The notes beneath the pieces are model-generated. The model made no database searches, was not told the origin of the DNA, and worked only from the letters and a program-made list of their open reading frames with translations. A stretch of 41,388 bases of DNA from Thermodesulfovibrionales bacterium (GTDB lineage: Bacteria > Nitrospirota > Thermodesulfovibrionia > Thermodesulfovibrionales > Dissulfurispiraceae). Position 1 is the first letter of the stretch, and every line of letters starts with the position of its first letter. The stretch covers positions 1 to 41,388 of the forward strand of contig JAGUWD010000016.1 in assembly GCA_020062545.1 (NCBI GenBank). The letters are read 5' to 3'. Of the stretch, positions 23,428-32,006 are shown one piece after another. The position numbers and the translations under genes were made by a program.

Positions 23428-24696
23428 ATGATCATCAAACGCTATTACATTTTATATTTTCTTTTTTTGGCCATATTCATTCATTTCTCTCCATTTGATG
23501 AATATATGCGCAAAATCAAATTCATTGATACCACACTATCGAACTACTTTATCGCATTCTTTATTTTCTTTTTTGTATTACTGTTTAATAGAATTCCTAT
23601 CAACAAGAATGCTTCTATAATCACTTTCATTCTATTTTGCGTTTTTTTAATAAATTTCATTTTTGCTCCTTATAGAAACCCATCATGGTTTCTATATCAA
23701 GTTATATTTCTCCTGACATCATTATATACGGCCTCAATTTACTCATATATTAGATCAAGTGATTATGAAATTATTAGTAAAAATATTGAAAAAATATGTA
23801 ACGCCGGCCTTATTATTATATGTTTCATTTCGATTTACTTAATGGTGAATTATTTCGAAATACTGCAACTCTTTTTCAAGGCTAAAGGTGTGTTTAATGC
23901 TTACATTTGGCAACTATATGAGGATTTTTATTGGGATAAACATCAATCCGCTGCTACAATTATAATCATAATTTGCCATGTATTATTATCAAGAACGCAT
24001 AAACTTCGGAATTATTTTTTTATGATTCCTGTACTTCCCGTTATTATTGGGATGCGATCTTTAGTACTTGGATTTATCTTATCAATCCTATCTATTAAAC
24101 TAAAAAAGGCAAAACATCCTTTGCTCACATCTTTTGTTTTTCTCATGTTTATCTTCATTTTTACAACAGTATTTTGGAATGATATTTATGAAACATTTAT
24201 GAGTGAAAGACGCGCAACCGGATACGTCAATATATTTTATATAATATCTAATTACCCGTTTGGTGTTGGCCACGGTGTCTATCACGATTTTGTTAATTAT
24301 TATTCAACATTTGACTTTTCCGACATAACCGGCCAGGAAATAGTCTCTGACTCCCCCGAATCCGATATCGTCTATGCTTTTGGTTCATTTGGTCTTTTAT
24401 TTGGACTAATCTTTTATTTCACCTTGTCGATAGTTTTCTTCAAGCTTTGGAAGATGTATCCTTATCTCAAGCGTCCAGATAAGTTTTTTGCTTTAATTTA
24501 TATATATTTCTTTTTTGCAGGCATCGGTGAGGATTGGATGTTCGGTTTTGGTTACTGGATATTATTTGGTTTTGCTTTAGGTGTGGTAACGGCTAAAAGA
24601 AATAACCATTTACTGTTTCAGGCAATTCGAGTGAGGGAAAATATTAATTTGAAGCCTCAACAGAATGAAATAGCCGCCACTATTAATAGGCGCTAA
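23428..24696 (+). CDS. wzy: O-antigen polymerase/ligase-like membrane protein (Wzy-like)
   Basis: A hydrophobic protein of 422 residues with about ten predicted transmembrane segments and a larger polar loop between residues 255 and 310. That loop includes NYPFGVGHGVYHDF followed by SPESDIVYAFGSFG, the P-x-G-x-G pattern that marks the Wzy_C/O-antigen ligase superfamily. It would join repeat units in the periplasm. The gene is among the most AT-rich of the window, as is common for polymerases acquired by transfer. It sits between two glycosyltransferase genes. A ligase role cannot be ruled out, but a cluster-borne gene next to glycosyltransferases more often encodes the polymerase. Confidence 0.75.
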   Translation: MIIKRYYILYFLFLAIFIHFSPFDEYMRKIKFIDTTLSNYFIAFFIFFFVLLFNRIPINKNASIITFILFCVFLINFIFAPYRNPSWFLYQVIFLLTSLYTASIYSYIRSSDYEIISKNIEKICNAGLIIICFISIYLMVNYFEILQLFFKAKGVFNAYIWQLYEDFYWDKHQSAATIIIIICHVLLSRTHKLRNYFFMIPVLPVIIGMRSLVLGFILSILSIKLKKAKHPLLTSFVFLMFIFIFTTVFWNDIYETFMSERRATGYVNIFYIISNYPFGVGHGVYHDFVNYYSTFDFSDITGQEIVSDSPESDIVYAFGSFGLLFGLIFYFTLSIVFFKLWKMYPYLKRPDKFFALIYIYFFFAGIGEDWMFGFGYWILFGFALGVVTAKRNNHLLFQAIRVRENINLKPQQNEIAATINRR

Positions 24697-24763
24697 TAGC
24701 GCTAAGTGCAATCAGTTTTCAGGGATATGAATAAAGATATGACTAAGAAAGATAGATAAGAAA

Positions 24764-25684
24764 TTGATTACGATAGTAATGAAGGGCGGACTCGGCAATC
24801 AGTTATTTCAATATGCCCTTGGCAGACACCTATCAATCCTCAATAAGACAAAGCTAAGGATTGATATAAGTTTTTACTATTTTCAAACCGACAAGCTATT
24901 GGACCATAGGACTCCATGCCTGCAATACTTTAACTTAGCATTCGAGACTAAAAAGCATTCAAAGATACTGTATCCTATCAGCCTTTTGTTTTATAGATTA
25001 AAGTCTTTGCTGATAAGAAAGTATTGCCGAATAAGAGAACAAATATTTACTGATAAATTAGGGAAATACATAATAAGGGAAGATTTTAATTTCGATCCGA
25101 GGATTTTGCAGTTAAAAGATAATGTGAATTTAGATGGATACTGGCAAAATGAAAAGTATTTCATAGAGATACAGGATATTTTGAGGCAAGAAATTAGGCC
25201 TAAAGAAGAGCTGTTAAAAGATCATATAGAATTAATTAATAGAATTCAAAATTGCAATTCTGTTAGTCTTCATGTACGTCGATCAGACAAAACAAGAACA
25301 AAGATCCATATTACTTGTAAAAAATATTATTACGATACCGCAATAGAAAGAATCTGTACAAAAGTTTCGAAGCCCAACTTTTATGTTTTTTCTGACGATA
25401 TCGAATGGGTTAAGCAAAAGCTAAAGATACCGGAACCGGTGCATTTTGTTTCTGAAATAATAAAGAAAGATTACTTAGAGCTTTACCTGATGAGTTTGTG
25501 CAAATATCATATCATATCCAATAGCTCATTCAGTTGGTGGGGCGCTTGGTTATCAGCCAATCCGAATAAGGTAGTGATATCGCCGAAAGAATGGTATAAC
25601 AGCAAGTATATAAATGAGGATAAACTTGGGTTGAAAGATTTAATTCCTGTAGATTGGATCAGGATTAGCAATTGGGCTGAATAG
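24764..25684 (+). CDS. Family 11 fucosyltransferase-like protein
   Basis: A GT11 alpha-1,2-fucosyltransferase-like protein of 306 residues. KGGLGNQLFQYALGRHL at the N-terminus and the donor-binding motif HVRRSDK at residues 170-176 are classical. NSSFSWWGAWLS near the C-terminus completes the family set. It transfers a GDP-linked 6-deoxyhexose, classically L-fucose. A GDP-colitose or other GDP-deoxy sugar made with the help of the genes at 6526 and 7487 is a possible alternative donor. The TTG at 24764 gives the usual short N-terminus before KGGLGNQ; an ATG at 24779 would leave only one residue before it. Confidence 0.87.
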   Translation: MITIVMKGGLGNQLFQYALGRHLSILNKTKLRIDISFYYFQTDKLLDHRTPCLQYFNLAFETKKHSKILYPISLLFYRLKSLLIRKYCRIREQIFTDKLGKYIIREDFNFDPRILQLKDNVNLDGYWQNEKYFIEIQDILRQEIRPKEELLKDHIELINRIQNCNSVSLHVRRSDKTRTKIHITCKKYYYDTAIERICTKVSKPNFYVFSDDIEWVKQKLKIPEPVHFVSEIIKKDYLELYLMSLCKYHIISNSSFSWWGAWLSANPNKVVISPKEWYNSKYINEDKLGLKDLIPVDWIRISNWAE

Positions 25685-25751
25685 CAAGACCGTTGAATGA
25701 AACTTTTCAAATAGAAAGGCTTGCAATAGCAAACGGATGAAGGAAGAGATT

Positions 25752-26594
25752 ATGCGTTTTCTTATCAATATTTTAAAAAGCAAACAGCCGAGAATTTATT
25801 GGTTTCTTTATTGGTATCTTGTGCAATTGAACTTTTTAAAAAGGTTTTCATTTTGTCAAGAATTGTTGCTTCCTTCAATTATAAAAAAGGGTGACACTGT
25901 TATTGATGTTGGTGCAAACACAGGACAATTAACTTTGCCCATGGCTTATTTAGCAGGAGCAAGTGGGTCTGTTCATGCCTTTGAACCTTATTCAAAATCC
26001 TTTGATAAATTGTCAAATATTGTCAAGCATGAGAAATTATCTTCTGTAATAAAGCTAAACAACCTTGGATTAAGCAATGAAACGCGAGTTGCAACTCTAA
26101 CGATACCCATAGAAAAATGCACTGAAGCAACATTGATGCCGCATAAAGCCGATACTTGGATCGATTATGGGTCTGATCCGTCGCACTACATAACCGAAGA
26201 ATGTAAATTAATAACGCTGGACAGCTATATTAACGAGAATGCAATAAATGATATTTCTTTTATTAAGTGCGACGTCGAAGGCGCAGAACTCCATGTGCTT
26301 TTGGGCGCAGAAAATTTACTTAAAGGCTCAAGGCCGCCCATCATAATGATAGAAGTATATGAAAAATGGACGAAAAGCTTTGGATATTCACCTGCAGACC
26401 TTTTTTCTTTTTTGGAAAAAACCGCTGGATATGAATTCTACTGGTTGCATGAGAAAGGATTGAAAAAAGTAGAATCCTATTCTTCGTCTATACCAGGAAT
26501 GTATTGGCGATGGCTTGATTATTTGTGTATTGTTCCAGACGTTCATAACAGTAGATTAGATGTGGGGCGCTTTTTAAAAAGCGAGAAGCCTTGA
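25752..26594 (+). CDS. FkbM-family methyltransferase
   Basis: A class I methyltransferase with an FkbM domain, 280 residues from the chosen start. DTVIDVGANTGQLTL is motif I, HAFEPYSKSFDKL the acidic post-I region, and FIKCDVEGAELHVLLGAE is the FkbM signature. FkbM proteins O-methylate sugars in glycans and natural products. The ATG at 25752 has AGGAAG upstream; a longer start at 25737 is possible. It is positioned among glycosyltransferase genes, so the glycan or a nucleotide sugar is the likely acceptor. The N-terminal 40 residues are hydrophobic and aromatic and may contact the membrane. Confidence 0.87.
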   Translation: MRFLINILKSKQPRIYWFLYWYLVQLNFLKRFSFCQELLLPSIIKKGDTVIDVGANTGQLTLPMAYLAGASGSVHAFEPYSKSFDKLSNIVKHEKLSSVIKLNNLGLSNETRVATLTIPIEKCTEATLMPHKADTWIDYGSDPSHYITEECKLITLDSYINENAINDISFIKCDVEGAELHVLLGAENLLKGSRPPIIMIEVYEKWTKSFGYSPADLFSFLEKTAGYEFYWLHEKGLKKVESYSSSIPGMYWRWLDYLCIVPDVHNSRLDVGRFLKSEKP

Positions 26595-26651
26595 ATTATT
26601 GGAGACGCAAAATGACAAATCAAAATTGACAGAGGAAAAAGGTTCATCTCG

Positions 26652-27536
26652 TTGTATCAACTGAACTTTATAATGAATCTAAAATCCAATAGTATTTTGA
26701 AATCCCGTGTGTTAGACAAGAAAGGTTTTTGCCAAGTGGGTCCGGAAAAAGTAGATGTAAGCATTATATTACCAGTTCTAAACGGCGCTCATTGTATAAA
26801 ACAAGCCGTTGAAAGTATAACAAATCAAAGTTACAAGTTATGGGAACTACTAATAATTGATGATGGCTCAACGGATGAAACTCCTCTAATATTGGAGGAA
26901 GTAAAAAGAAAGGATGATCGAATACGAATAATTACGAATCCAGGGCATCAGGGAATTATTTATAGTTTGAATAATGGCTGGAAGCAATCAGAAGGTGATT
27001 TGGTTGCGAGAATGGATGCAGATGATATATGTGACCATAACAGGATTAAGGAACAAGTTGAATATATGAATTCTCATCCAGAAATAGCCGTACTTGGGAC
27101 AGCAGCCAGTATTGTTTATGGAAATAATGAAAATGGCGGAGTACTGATGATGCCCGAAACACACAAACAAATTGTTTCTCAAATATATAGAAAAAACCCA
27201 TTCATACATTCATCCGTGATGATGCGTAAGGACTTTTTAAGAAAAATGGGTGGTTATGTTTTAAGCACAGGTTTTAAGAATATTGAAGATTGGGATCTGT
27301 GGGTACGAGGTCACAAAATATTTAAATTTCATAATCTTCAAAAGGCTCTAATCAAATATCACGCTCGTAAAACTGTTACTATGCGAGAATTGTACAATAG
27401 GATTTTGGGGATAATGAGGGTATTGATTCGGGAAAAAAGGATCTTAAAAGACGGCTGGTTTGTTGTGGCCTGGATGGTCTCTGCTTTATTAGCCAAAGCA
27501 AACTTATATGTTCCAAGAAGTTTTAATACAAAATAA
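26652..27536 (+). CDS. Family 2 glycosyltransferase
   Basis: A GT2 transferase of about 294 residues. VDVSIILPVLNGAHCIKQ followed by DDGSTDETP and the metal motif MDADD are complete. IEDWDLWVRG matches the catalytic ED-W segment late in the GT-A domain. The C-terminal 40 residues include a weak hydrophobic stretch (VAWMVSALLA). The start is uncertain: TTG at 26652 follows a GAGGAAAAAGG purine run by about 10 bases, whereas ATG at 26673 has no ribosome site. It is the last gene before the inserted repeat element and belongs to the AT-rich block. Confidence 0.85.
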   Translation: MYQLNFIMNLKSNSILKSRVLDKKGFCQVGPEKVDVSIILPVLNGAHCIKQAVESITNQSYKLWELLIIDDGSTDETPLILEEVKRKDDRIRIITNPGHQGIIYSLNNGWKQSEGDLVARMDADDICDHNRIKEQVEYMNSHPEIAVLGTAASIVYGNNENGGVLMMPETHKQIVSQIYRKNPFIHSSVMMRKDFLRKMGGYVLSTGFKNIEDWDLWVRGHKIFKFHNLQKALIKYHARKTVTMRELYNRILGIMRVLIREKRILKDGWFVVAWMVSALLAKANLYVPRSFNTK

Positions 27537-27642
27537 CAGGGGTCTGAGTTTCACAACAGGTTCAGGAGCATCCCAGGTACTTATGGCTTTAATCCAAAAC
27601 AATTTCAATGTTCAGGGGCCTAATCAACTGTATAAGGCACTT

Positions 27643-27667
27643 AATGCTTGGGCACTTGACTCCTACG
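27643..27667 (+). repeat. Left terminal inverted repeat, 25 bp
   Basis: It begins AATGCTTGGGCACTT and ends CTCCTACG. It is the exact reverse complement of 27831-27855. Confidence 0.92.
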
Positions 27668-27830
27668 ATCGTATTTGAGCAAGGGGCACGGGTTTTTTGA
27701 ACCATAGATTATGGCCGGATGCGACGTTTTATGCAAGATTGGGTCGGTTTCGGGGCTCATGTTGCGTTGGAAACAGGCAATTATTCGGGCTCATGTTGCG
27801 CTTAAAATGCCTGGGGCAGGCGCGGTGAGC

Positions 27831-27855
27831 CGTAGGAGTCAAGTGCCCAAGCATT
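27831..27855 (-). repeat. Right terminal inverted repeat, 25 bp
   Basis: It begins CGTAGGAGTCAAGTG and ends AAGCATT. It pairs without mismatch with 27643-27667. Confidence 0.92.
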
Positions 27856-27895
27856 GGCACTTATTAACCGGAAACCGATTTTAAGGAGTAAAATT

Positions 27896-28831
27896 ATGAA
27901 GGTTCTTGTCACAGGTGGTGCAGGTTTTATCGGTTCGCATATTGTAGATGCACTAATTGGAGCTGGTCATGATGTCGTAGTGATAGATGATTTATTTACG
28001 GGTCATGAAAAAAATGTGAACCCTAAGGCTCGATTTTACAAGTTGGATATTAGGGATGCCGCTTTGTTTGATCTCTTTGCTGTCGAGAAATTTGATATTG
28101 TGAGCCATCAGGCGGCACGGGGCAACGTCCGGGCTTCCATGGCAGACCCCATGATATATGCTGATGTAAATGTGAGGGGAGGGATCAATTTGCTTGAATG
28201 TTGTCGAAAATTCGGAACAAAAAAAAGCATATACTCTTCTACCGGCGGATGTGTTTATGGTGAGTTGCAATATTTGCCCGCTGGAGAAAAACATCCCATT
28301 CAACCCCGCGACCCTTATGGTGCCAGCAAAGCCAGTTTCGAACTCTATCTGCCGGTTTATGCCATGAATTACGGTTTACACTATACGATATTACGATATC
28401 CCAACGTGTACGGTCCCCGGCAAGATCCTTTTGGTGAAGCTGGCGTTGTATCCATATTTATTGGGCAGATGCTCCAGGGCATACAAGCCATTATAAACGG
28501 TGATGGGGAACAACTGAGAGATTATGTTTATATCGCCGACGTGGTCCGCGCGAACATGTTAGCTTTAACAAAAGGAAATGGCGGTATATACAATCTCGGG
28601 TGGGGCACCGGGGTTTCTGTAAATCATATTTTTAGAAGTCTTAAGACGATGACAAACTATCTTCTTGACGAAGTCCATGGTCCTCCTAAGTTGGGCGAGG
28701 TTCGCAACTGCTACCTTGATGCCGGAAAGGTCAAACGTGAACTGGGGTGGAATCCACTGGTGACTTTTGATGAGGGTTTACGTCATACATTAGATTTCTT
28801 TCGGCCTATTTTTAAGAGGAATAAAATATGA
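27896..28831 (+). CDS. NAD-dependent sugar 4-epimerase/dehydratase (extended SDR)
   Basis: An extended SDR of 311 residues resembling UDP-glucose 4-epimerase. VLVTGGAGFIGSH is the NAD loop and YGASK gives the catalytic Tyr-Lys, preceded by SSTGGCVYG with the Ser/Thr. RYPNVYGPRQDP and the LGWNP C-terminal motif are typical. The ATG at 27896 has AAGGAG seven bases upstream. The frame extends back to a TTG at 27854, which lies in the end of the inserted repeat and is not a natural start. It ends in an ATGA overlap with the sugar kinase, so it opens the second heptose module. Confidence 0.87.
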   Translation: MKVLVTGGAGFIGSHIVDALIGAGHDVVVIDDLFTGHEKNVNPKARFYKLDIRDAALFDLFAVEKFDIVSHQAARGNVRASMADPMIYADVNVRGGINLLECCRKFGTKKSIYSSTGGCVYGELQYLPAGEKHPIQPRDPYGASKASFELYLPVYAMNYGLHYTILRYPNVYGPRQDPFGEAGVVSIFIGQMLQGIQAIINGDGEQLRDYVYIADVVRANMLALTKGNGGIYNLGWGTGVSVNHIFRSLKTMTNYLLDEVHGPPKLGEVRNCYLDAGKVKRELGWNPLVTFDEGLRHTLDFFRPIFKRNKI

Positions 28832-29832
28832 TTATAACACGAACTCCTTTCCGTTTTACCCTGGGTGGCGGAGGAACGGATTTGCCATCCTATTACTCAA
28901 AATATGGCGGTTTTATTTTTGCAGCTGCTATCAATAAGTATATGTTAATCAATCTTAATAGGCCGATTGTAGATGACTTAGTGAGGGTGAAGTATACTAA
29001 ATCCGAAATGGTAGAACACAGAGAGGAATTGAAGCACGATATAGCTAAAGAAGCCATGAGAATGATGGAGATAGAGAATGCTATTGAAATAATTTCCATG
29101 GCAGATGTGCCGGGAGGCACCGGCCTTGGTTCATCAAGCTGCTATGCTGTGGGTCTTTTGAATGGACTTCATGTGATGAAGCGTAAATATATTGGACTCC
29201 AGGAGTTGGCTGAAGAGGCTTGTGATCTGGAAATTAACCGCTTGGGAAAATCAATTGGTAAACAAGATCAGTATATGGCAGCCTTTGGAGGTCTTACGGT
29301 TCTCGATATTGATAAAGATGGAACAGTCCATGTGAGAAGTGCCGATATATCTGAAAACGTTATTGACGATTTAAATCGGAACTTGTTAATGTTTTATACA
29401 TATACATCAAGAAACGCTGATGCAATCCTTTCCGAACAAAGTATAGGCGCCAGGGAAGATAAAAAAAATATTGTCGATAATATGCATTATATTAAGGAGA
29501 TAGGCTATAAAATTTTGGAGGCTGTAAAAAGTGGCAATATTACCGATGTAGGATTACTGTTTGATCAGCATTGGGATTATAAGAAAAAAATATCTTCGCA
29601 GATGTCCAATAATCATTTTGATGAAATTTACAGAATAGCAAAAGAAAATGGCGCCCTTGGGGGTAAAATTACCGGGGCCGGTGGAGGTGGCTTTTTTGTT
29701 TTCTATGTGGAAAATAATTATGATAATTTTCGGCGAAAAATGAAAGAGGTAGGACTAAGAGAAATGCGTTATCGTTTTGATTTTGAAGGGTCGAAAGTAT
29801 TGGTTAACTTTATGAATTCTGTTCAGGAATAG
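28828..29832 (+). CDS. hddA: GHMP-family sugar kinase, heptose 7-phosphate 1-kinase-like
   Basis: This is the second HddA-type kinase, 334 residues. It opens with IITRTPFRFTLGGGGTD and carries the ATP loop GGTGLGSSS near residue 95, and GKITGAGGGGFF near residue 280. Compared with the kinase at 1791 it shares motifs but differs throughout, so both were probably acquired separately or diverged long ago. The GmhA-, GmhB- and nucleotidyltransferase-like genes 4-6 kb downstream would complete a GDP-heptose route starting from sedoheptulose 7-phosphate. It is translationally coupled to the epimerase gene. Confidence 0.86.
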   Translation: MIITRTPFRFTLGGGGTDLPSYYSKYGGFIFAAAINKYMLINLNRPIVDDLVRVKYTKSEMVEHREELKHDIAKEAMRMMEIENAIEIISMADVPGGTGLGSSSCYAVGLLNGLHVMKRKYIGLQELAEEACDLEINRLGKSIGKQDQYMAAFGGLTVLDIDKDGTVHVRSADISENVIDDLNRNLLMFYTYTSRNADAILSEQSIGAREDKKNIVDNMHYIKEIGYKILEAVKSGNITDVGLLFDQHWDYKKKISSQMSNNHFDEIYRIAKENGALGGKITGAGGGGFFVFYVENNYDNFRRKMKEVGLREMRYRFDFEGSKVLVNFMNSVQE

Positions 29833-29840
29833 GGGGTTAG

Positions 29841-31130
29841 ATGAAACAGGTTAAGATCGGTGTCGTTGGTTTATGGCATCTTGGTTGTATTCTTTGTTCT
29901 GCTTGGTCAAAATTGGGTAACCGTGTAATTGGTTTTGATTACGATTCCTCCTTGATTAATAATCTTCGGCAGGCGATACCACCCCTTTTTGAACCGGATT
30001 TAGCAGAATCTATAAGACGAAGTTTTGATGAGAAATCACTTTCATTTTCAGATGAGATTCAATCTCTTTCTGAATGTGATTTCATTTTTTTGTCTTATGA
30101 CACGCCGGTTCTTGATGATGATTCAAGCGATACAAGTATTTTGGAAAAGGCAGTGAAAGATATCGCTCAGGTGATGAAAAAACAATCGGTGATCATTGTC
30201 AGTTCGCAGTCGCCTGTGGGCTTTTGTTCTTTATTAAGGGGAAATCTCAAAGAAATTGACGACTCATTTGATTTGGCCTATTCGCCTGAGAATCTTAGAC
30301 TTGGTGAGGCTATGCAATGCTATTTAAATCCGGGGAGGATCATTCTCGGAACGGTAGACCAGGATACAGAAACCAAGTGTAAAAATTTATTTTCACAAAT
30401 TCCTGCTGAAATCCTGAGTATGAATCTTGAGAGCGCAGAGATGGTGAAGCATGGAATCAATTCATTTCTATCAATGAGTATTGTCTTTGCGAATCATCTT
30501 TCCGATATTTGTGAAGCAACGGGCGCCCGCATCGATGATGTGGTCAAAGGAATGAAAACAGATCCCCGAATCGGCCCAAAGGCCTATATGTCCCCTGGGA
30601 TCGGTTTCTCCGGTGGGACATTAGGCAGGGATTTGAAAGTGTTGGATCAAAAAAATGAGGATTTTAAGGGACAAGCGGTTCTATTCGGTCTGATTCACAC
30701 GCTTAATCAAGAAAGAAAAAATGTCATTGTTAATAAATTGGAAAGAATCGTGGGATCTCTAAGTGGTAAATCTATAGGGCTTCTCGGTTTAACTTATAAG
30801 CCGGCTACGAGTACCCTGCGCAGAAGCTTACCCTTGGAGATTGCCGAATTACTGATCTTAAAAAATGCAACTGTGAAAGTCTATGATCCGAAGGCGGACT
30901 TTGGTGAATTGGATAAAAAACCCAACTTCATTATTGAACCAAACATAGAGACATTGGCCAAGGAAGCAGATGGCCTTGTCCTTTTAACTGAATGGCGTGA
31001 GTTCAGTCAATATGATTGGGAAAGAATTCCTAAAACCATGCGCAACGCCGTTTTCTTTGATACGAAAAACTATCTAAATGAATCGATCATGTGTAGCGCG
31101 GGATTCAGTTATTATGCAATAGGGAGGTAA
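29841..31130 (+). CDS. Nucleotide-sugar dehydrogenase family, catalytic Cys replaced by Thr
   Basis: A UDP-glucose/GDP-mannose dehydrogenase-fold protein with its N-terminal NAD domain, central domain and C-terminal UDP-binding-type domain all present across 429 residues. IGVVGLWHLGC is a modified glycine loop, and YSPENLRLGEA is the conserved central segment. AEMVKHGIN keeps the catalytic Lys (203) and Asn (207). The catalytic cysteine motif GFGGSCFPKD reads GFSGGTLGRD, so the nucleophilic Cys is Thr260. Without it the usual two-step oxidation to a uronic acid should not proceed by a thioester. The protein may stop at the aldehyde, act on a different carbon, or have another function. It lies among heptose genes. 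Confidence 0.82.
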   Translation: MKQVKIGVVGLWHLGCILCSAWSKLGNRVIGFDYDSSLINNLRQAIPPLFEPDLAESIRRSFDEKSLSFSDEIQSLSECDFIFLSYDTPVLDDDSSDTSILEKAVKDIAQVMKKQSVIIVSSQSPVGFCSLLRGNLKEIDDSFDLAYSPENLRLGEAMQCYLNPGRIILGTVDQDTETKCKNLFSQIPAEILSMNLESAEMVKHGINSFLSMSIVFANHLSDICEATGARIDDVVKGMKTDPRIGPKAYMSPGIGFSGGTLGRDLKVLDQKNEDFKGQAVLFGLIHTLNQERKNVIVNKLERIVGSLSGKSIGLLGLTYKPATSTLRRSLPLEIAELLILKNATVKVYDPKADFGELDKKPNFIIEPNIETLAKEADGLVLLTEWREFSQYDWERIPKTMRNAVFFDTKNYLNESIMCSAGFSYYAIGR

Positions 31131-31134
31131 AGTA

Positions 31135-31992
31135 ATGGGAGTATTAGATTTAAAAAATATCGTTATTACAGGCGGGAGCCTTGGTATCGGTTTAGAAATT
31201 GCGAAAAAAGCAGTAACTGCAAGTGCGCGGGTTATCATTGCTGCAAGGAACGAGGGTGATTTAAAAAAAGCTTTAGAGGATGTGAGAAGGATTTCCGATA
31301 ATGGTCATCAAATATATAAAATTGATGTTGGTCAATACGATGAGGTGCGGACTTTTGCTAGCTGGTGCGCTGAGCGGTTTGGAACTATCGAGGGCTTGGT
31401 CAATTGTGCTGGAGTTTATGGGCCGATTGGAAAGTTACCTCAGATCGACATCAAGAAGTTTGATGAAGCCATTCGCATTAATTTATTAGGCACAGTTTAT
31501 ATGTGTCATGCCTTTATCCCCATTATGAAGGCTGCTACGCGAAAGAAAATTATCAATTATTCGGGTGGTGGTGCAGCAACGCCCTTCCCCCACTATATGG
31601 CCTATGCAACAAGTAAAATAGCTATAGTCCGTTTTACAGAAAATCTTGCCTTAGAGATGAGTGATGATGGTTTCGACGTGAATTGTGTGGCGCCGGGATT
31701 TGTTATTACCCGATTGCACCAGGATACCTTGTCTGCAGGGCCGGAATTAGCTCAGCAATCCTTTTATGAAAACACAAAAAAACAGATAGAAAGCGGTGGC
31801 GTGCCGGCAGAAAAGGCGGCAAATCTGACAGTCTATCTTTTATCGGAGGCTTCGGATGGGATAACCGGGAAGTTTATCTCAGCCCCTTGGGATGCATGGG
31901 AGGAAGAAGCATTTCGAGAAAGATTAAGGATCGATAAGGATTTTGCGACGCTAAGGCGTATAGATGACAAAACGTTTTTCAAGAAGAATTGA
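31135..31992 (+). CDS. Short-chain dehydrogenase/reductase
   Basis: A classical SDR of 285 residues. TGGSLGIGLEIA is the cofactor loop, NCAGVYG the structural motif, NYSGGGA the catalytic Ser, and YATSK the Tyr-Lys pair. VAPGFVITRLHQDT matches the substrate loop. The C-terminal 40 residues extend beyond the core and are rich in charged residues. GGGAGG precedes the start. It lies between the Cys-less dehydrogenase and an oxidoreductase, so it probably acts on a keto- or aldehyde-heptose intermediate. Confidence 0.85.
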   Translation: MGVLDLKNIVITGGSLGIGLEIAKKAVTASARVIIAARNEGDLKKALEDVRRISDNGHQIYKIDVGQYDEVRTFASWCAERFGTIEGLVNCAGVYGPIGKLPQIDIKKFDEAIRINLLGTVYMCHAFIPIMKAATRKKIINYSGGGAATPFPHYMAYATSKIAIVRFTENLALEMSDDGFDVNCVAPGFVITRLHQDTLSAGPELAQQSFYENTKKQIESGGVPAEKAANLTVYLLSEASDGITGKFISAPWDAWEEEAFRERLRIDKDFATLRRIDDKTFFKKN

Positions 31993-32006
31993 ATCAATAG
32001 GCATTC

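Larger units (their letters stand above)
27643..27855. mobile_element. Small non-coding insertion element (MITE-like), 213 bp
   Basis: The element is bounded by perfect 25-bp terminal inverted repeats and flanked by a 7-bp direct repeat GGCACTT (27636-27642 and 27856-27862), consistent with a target site duplication. The interior has no open frame of note, so it must have been moved by a transposase encoded elsewhere. It also contains the 14-bp direct repeat GGGCTCATGTTGCG twice (27753-27766 and 27787-27800). The 7-mer GGCACTT is also found inside the terminal repeat (27651-27657), so a chance contribution to the flanking repeat cannot be excluded. The insertion lies 41 bp before the ATG of the next gene and leaves its ribosome site intact. 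Confidence 0.8.
27537..27895. other. Intergenic region carrying an inserted repeat element
   Basis: This is the longest gene-free stretch. Positions 27537-27635 show no gene or clear signal. A 213-bp element with flanking 7-bp direct repeats occupies 27643-27855. The last 33 bases hold the ribosome site AAGGAG for the next gene. No intrinsic terminator is obvious after the GT2 gene. Confidence 0.6.

Noticed and set aside
24727-24759. Eleven-codon open frame before the GT11 gene
   Set aside because: It is too short, has no recognisable peptide and has no attenuator structure after it.
26612-26629. Five-codon open frame with GGAG before it, ahead of the GT2 gene
   Set aside because: It could be a remnant or chance; nothing supports a functional leader peptide.
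27854-27895. TTG start at 27854 for the epimerase after the insertion
   Set aside because: It lies across the end of the inverted repeat and the target duplication; ATG 27896 has AAGGAG and starts at the NAD loop.
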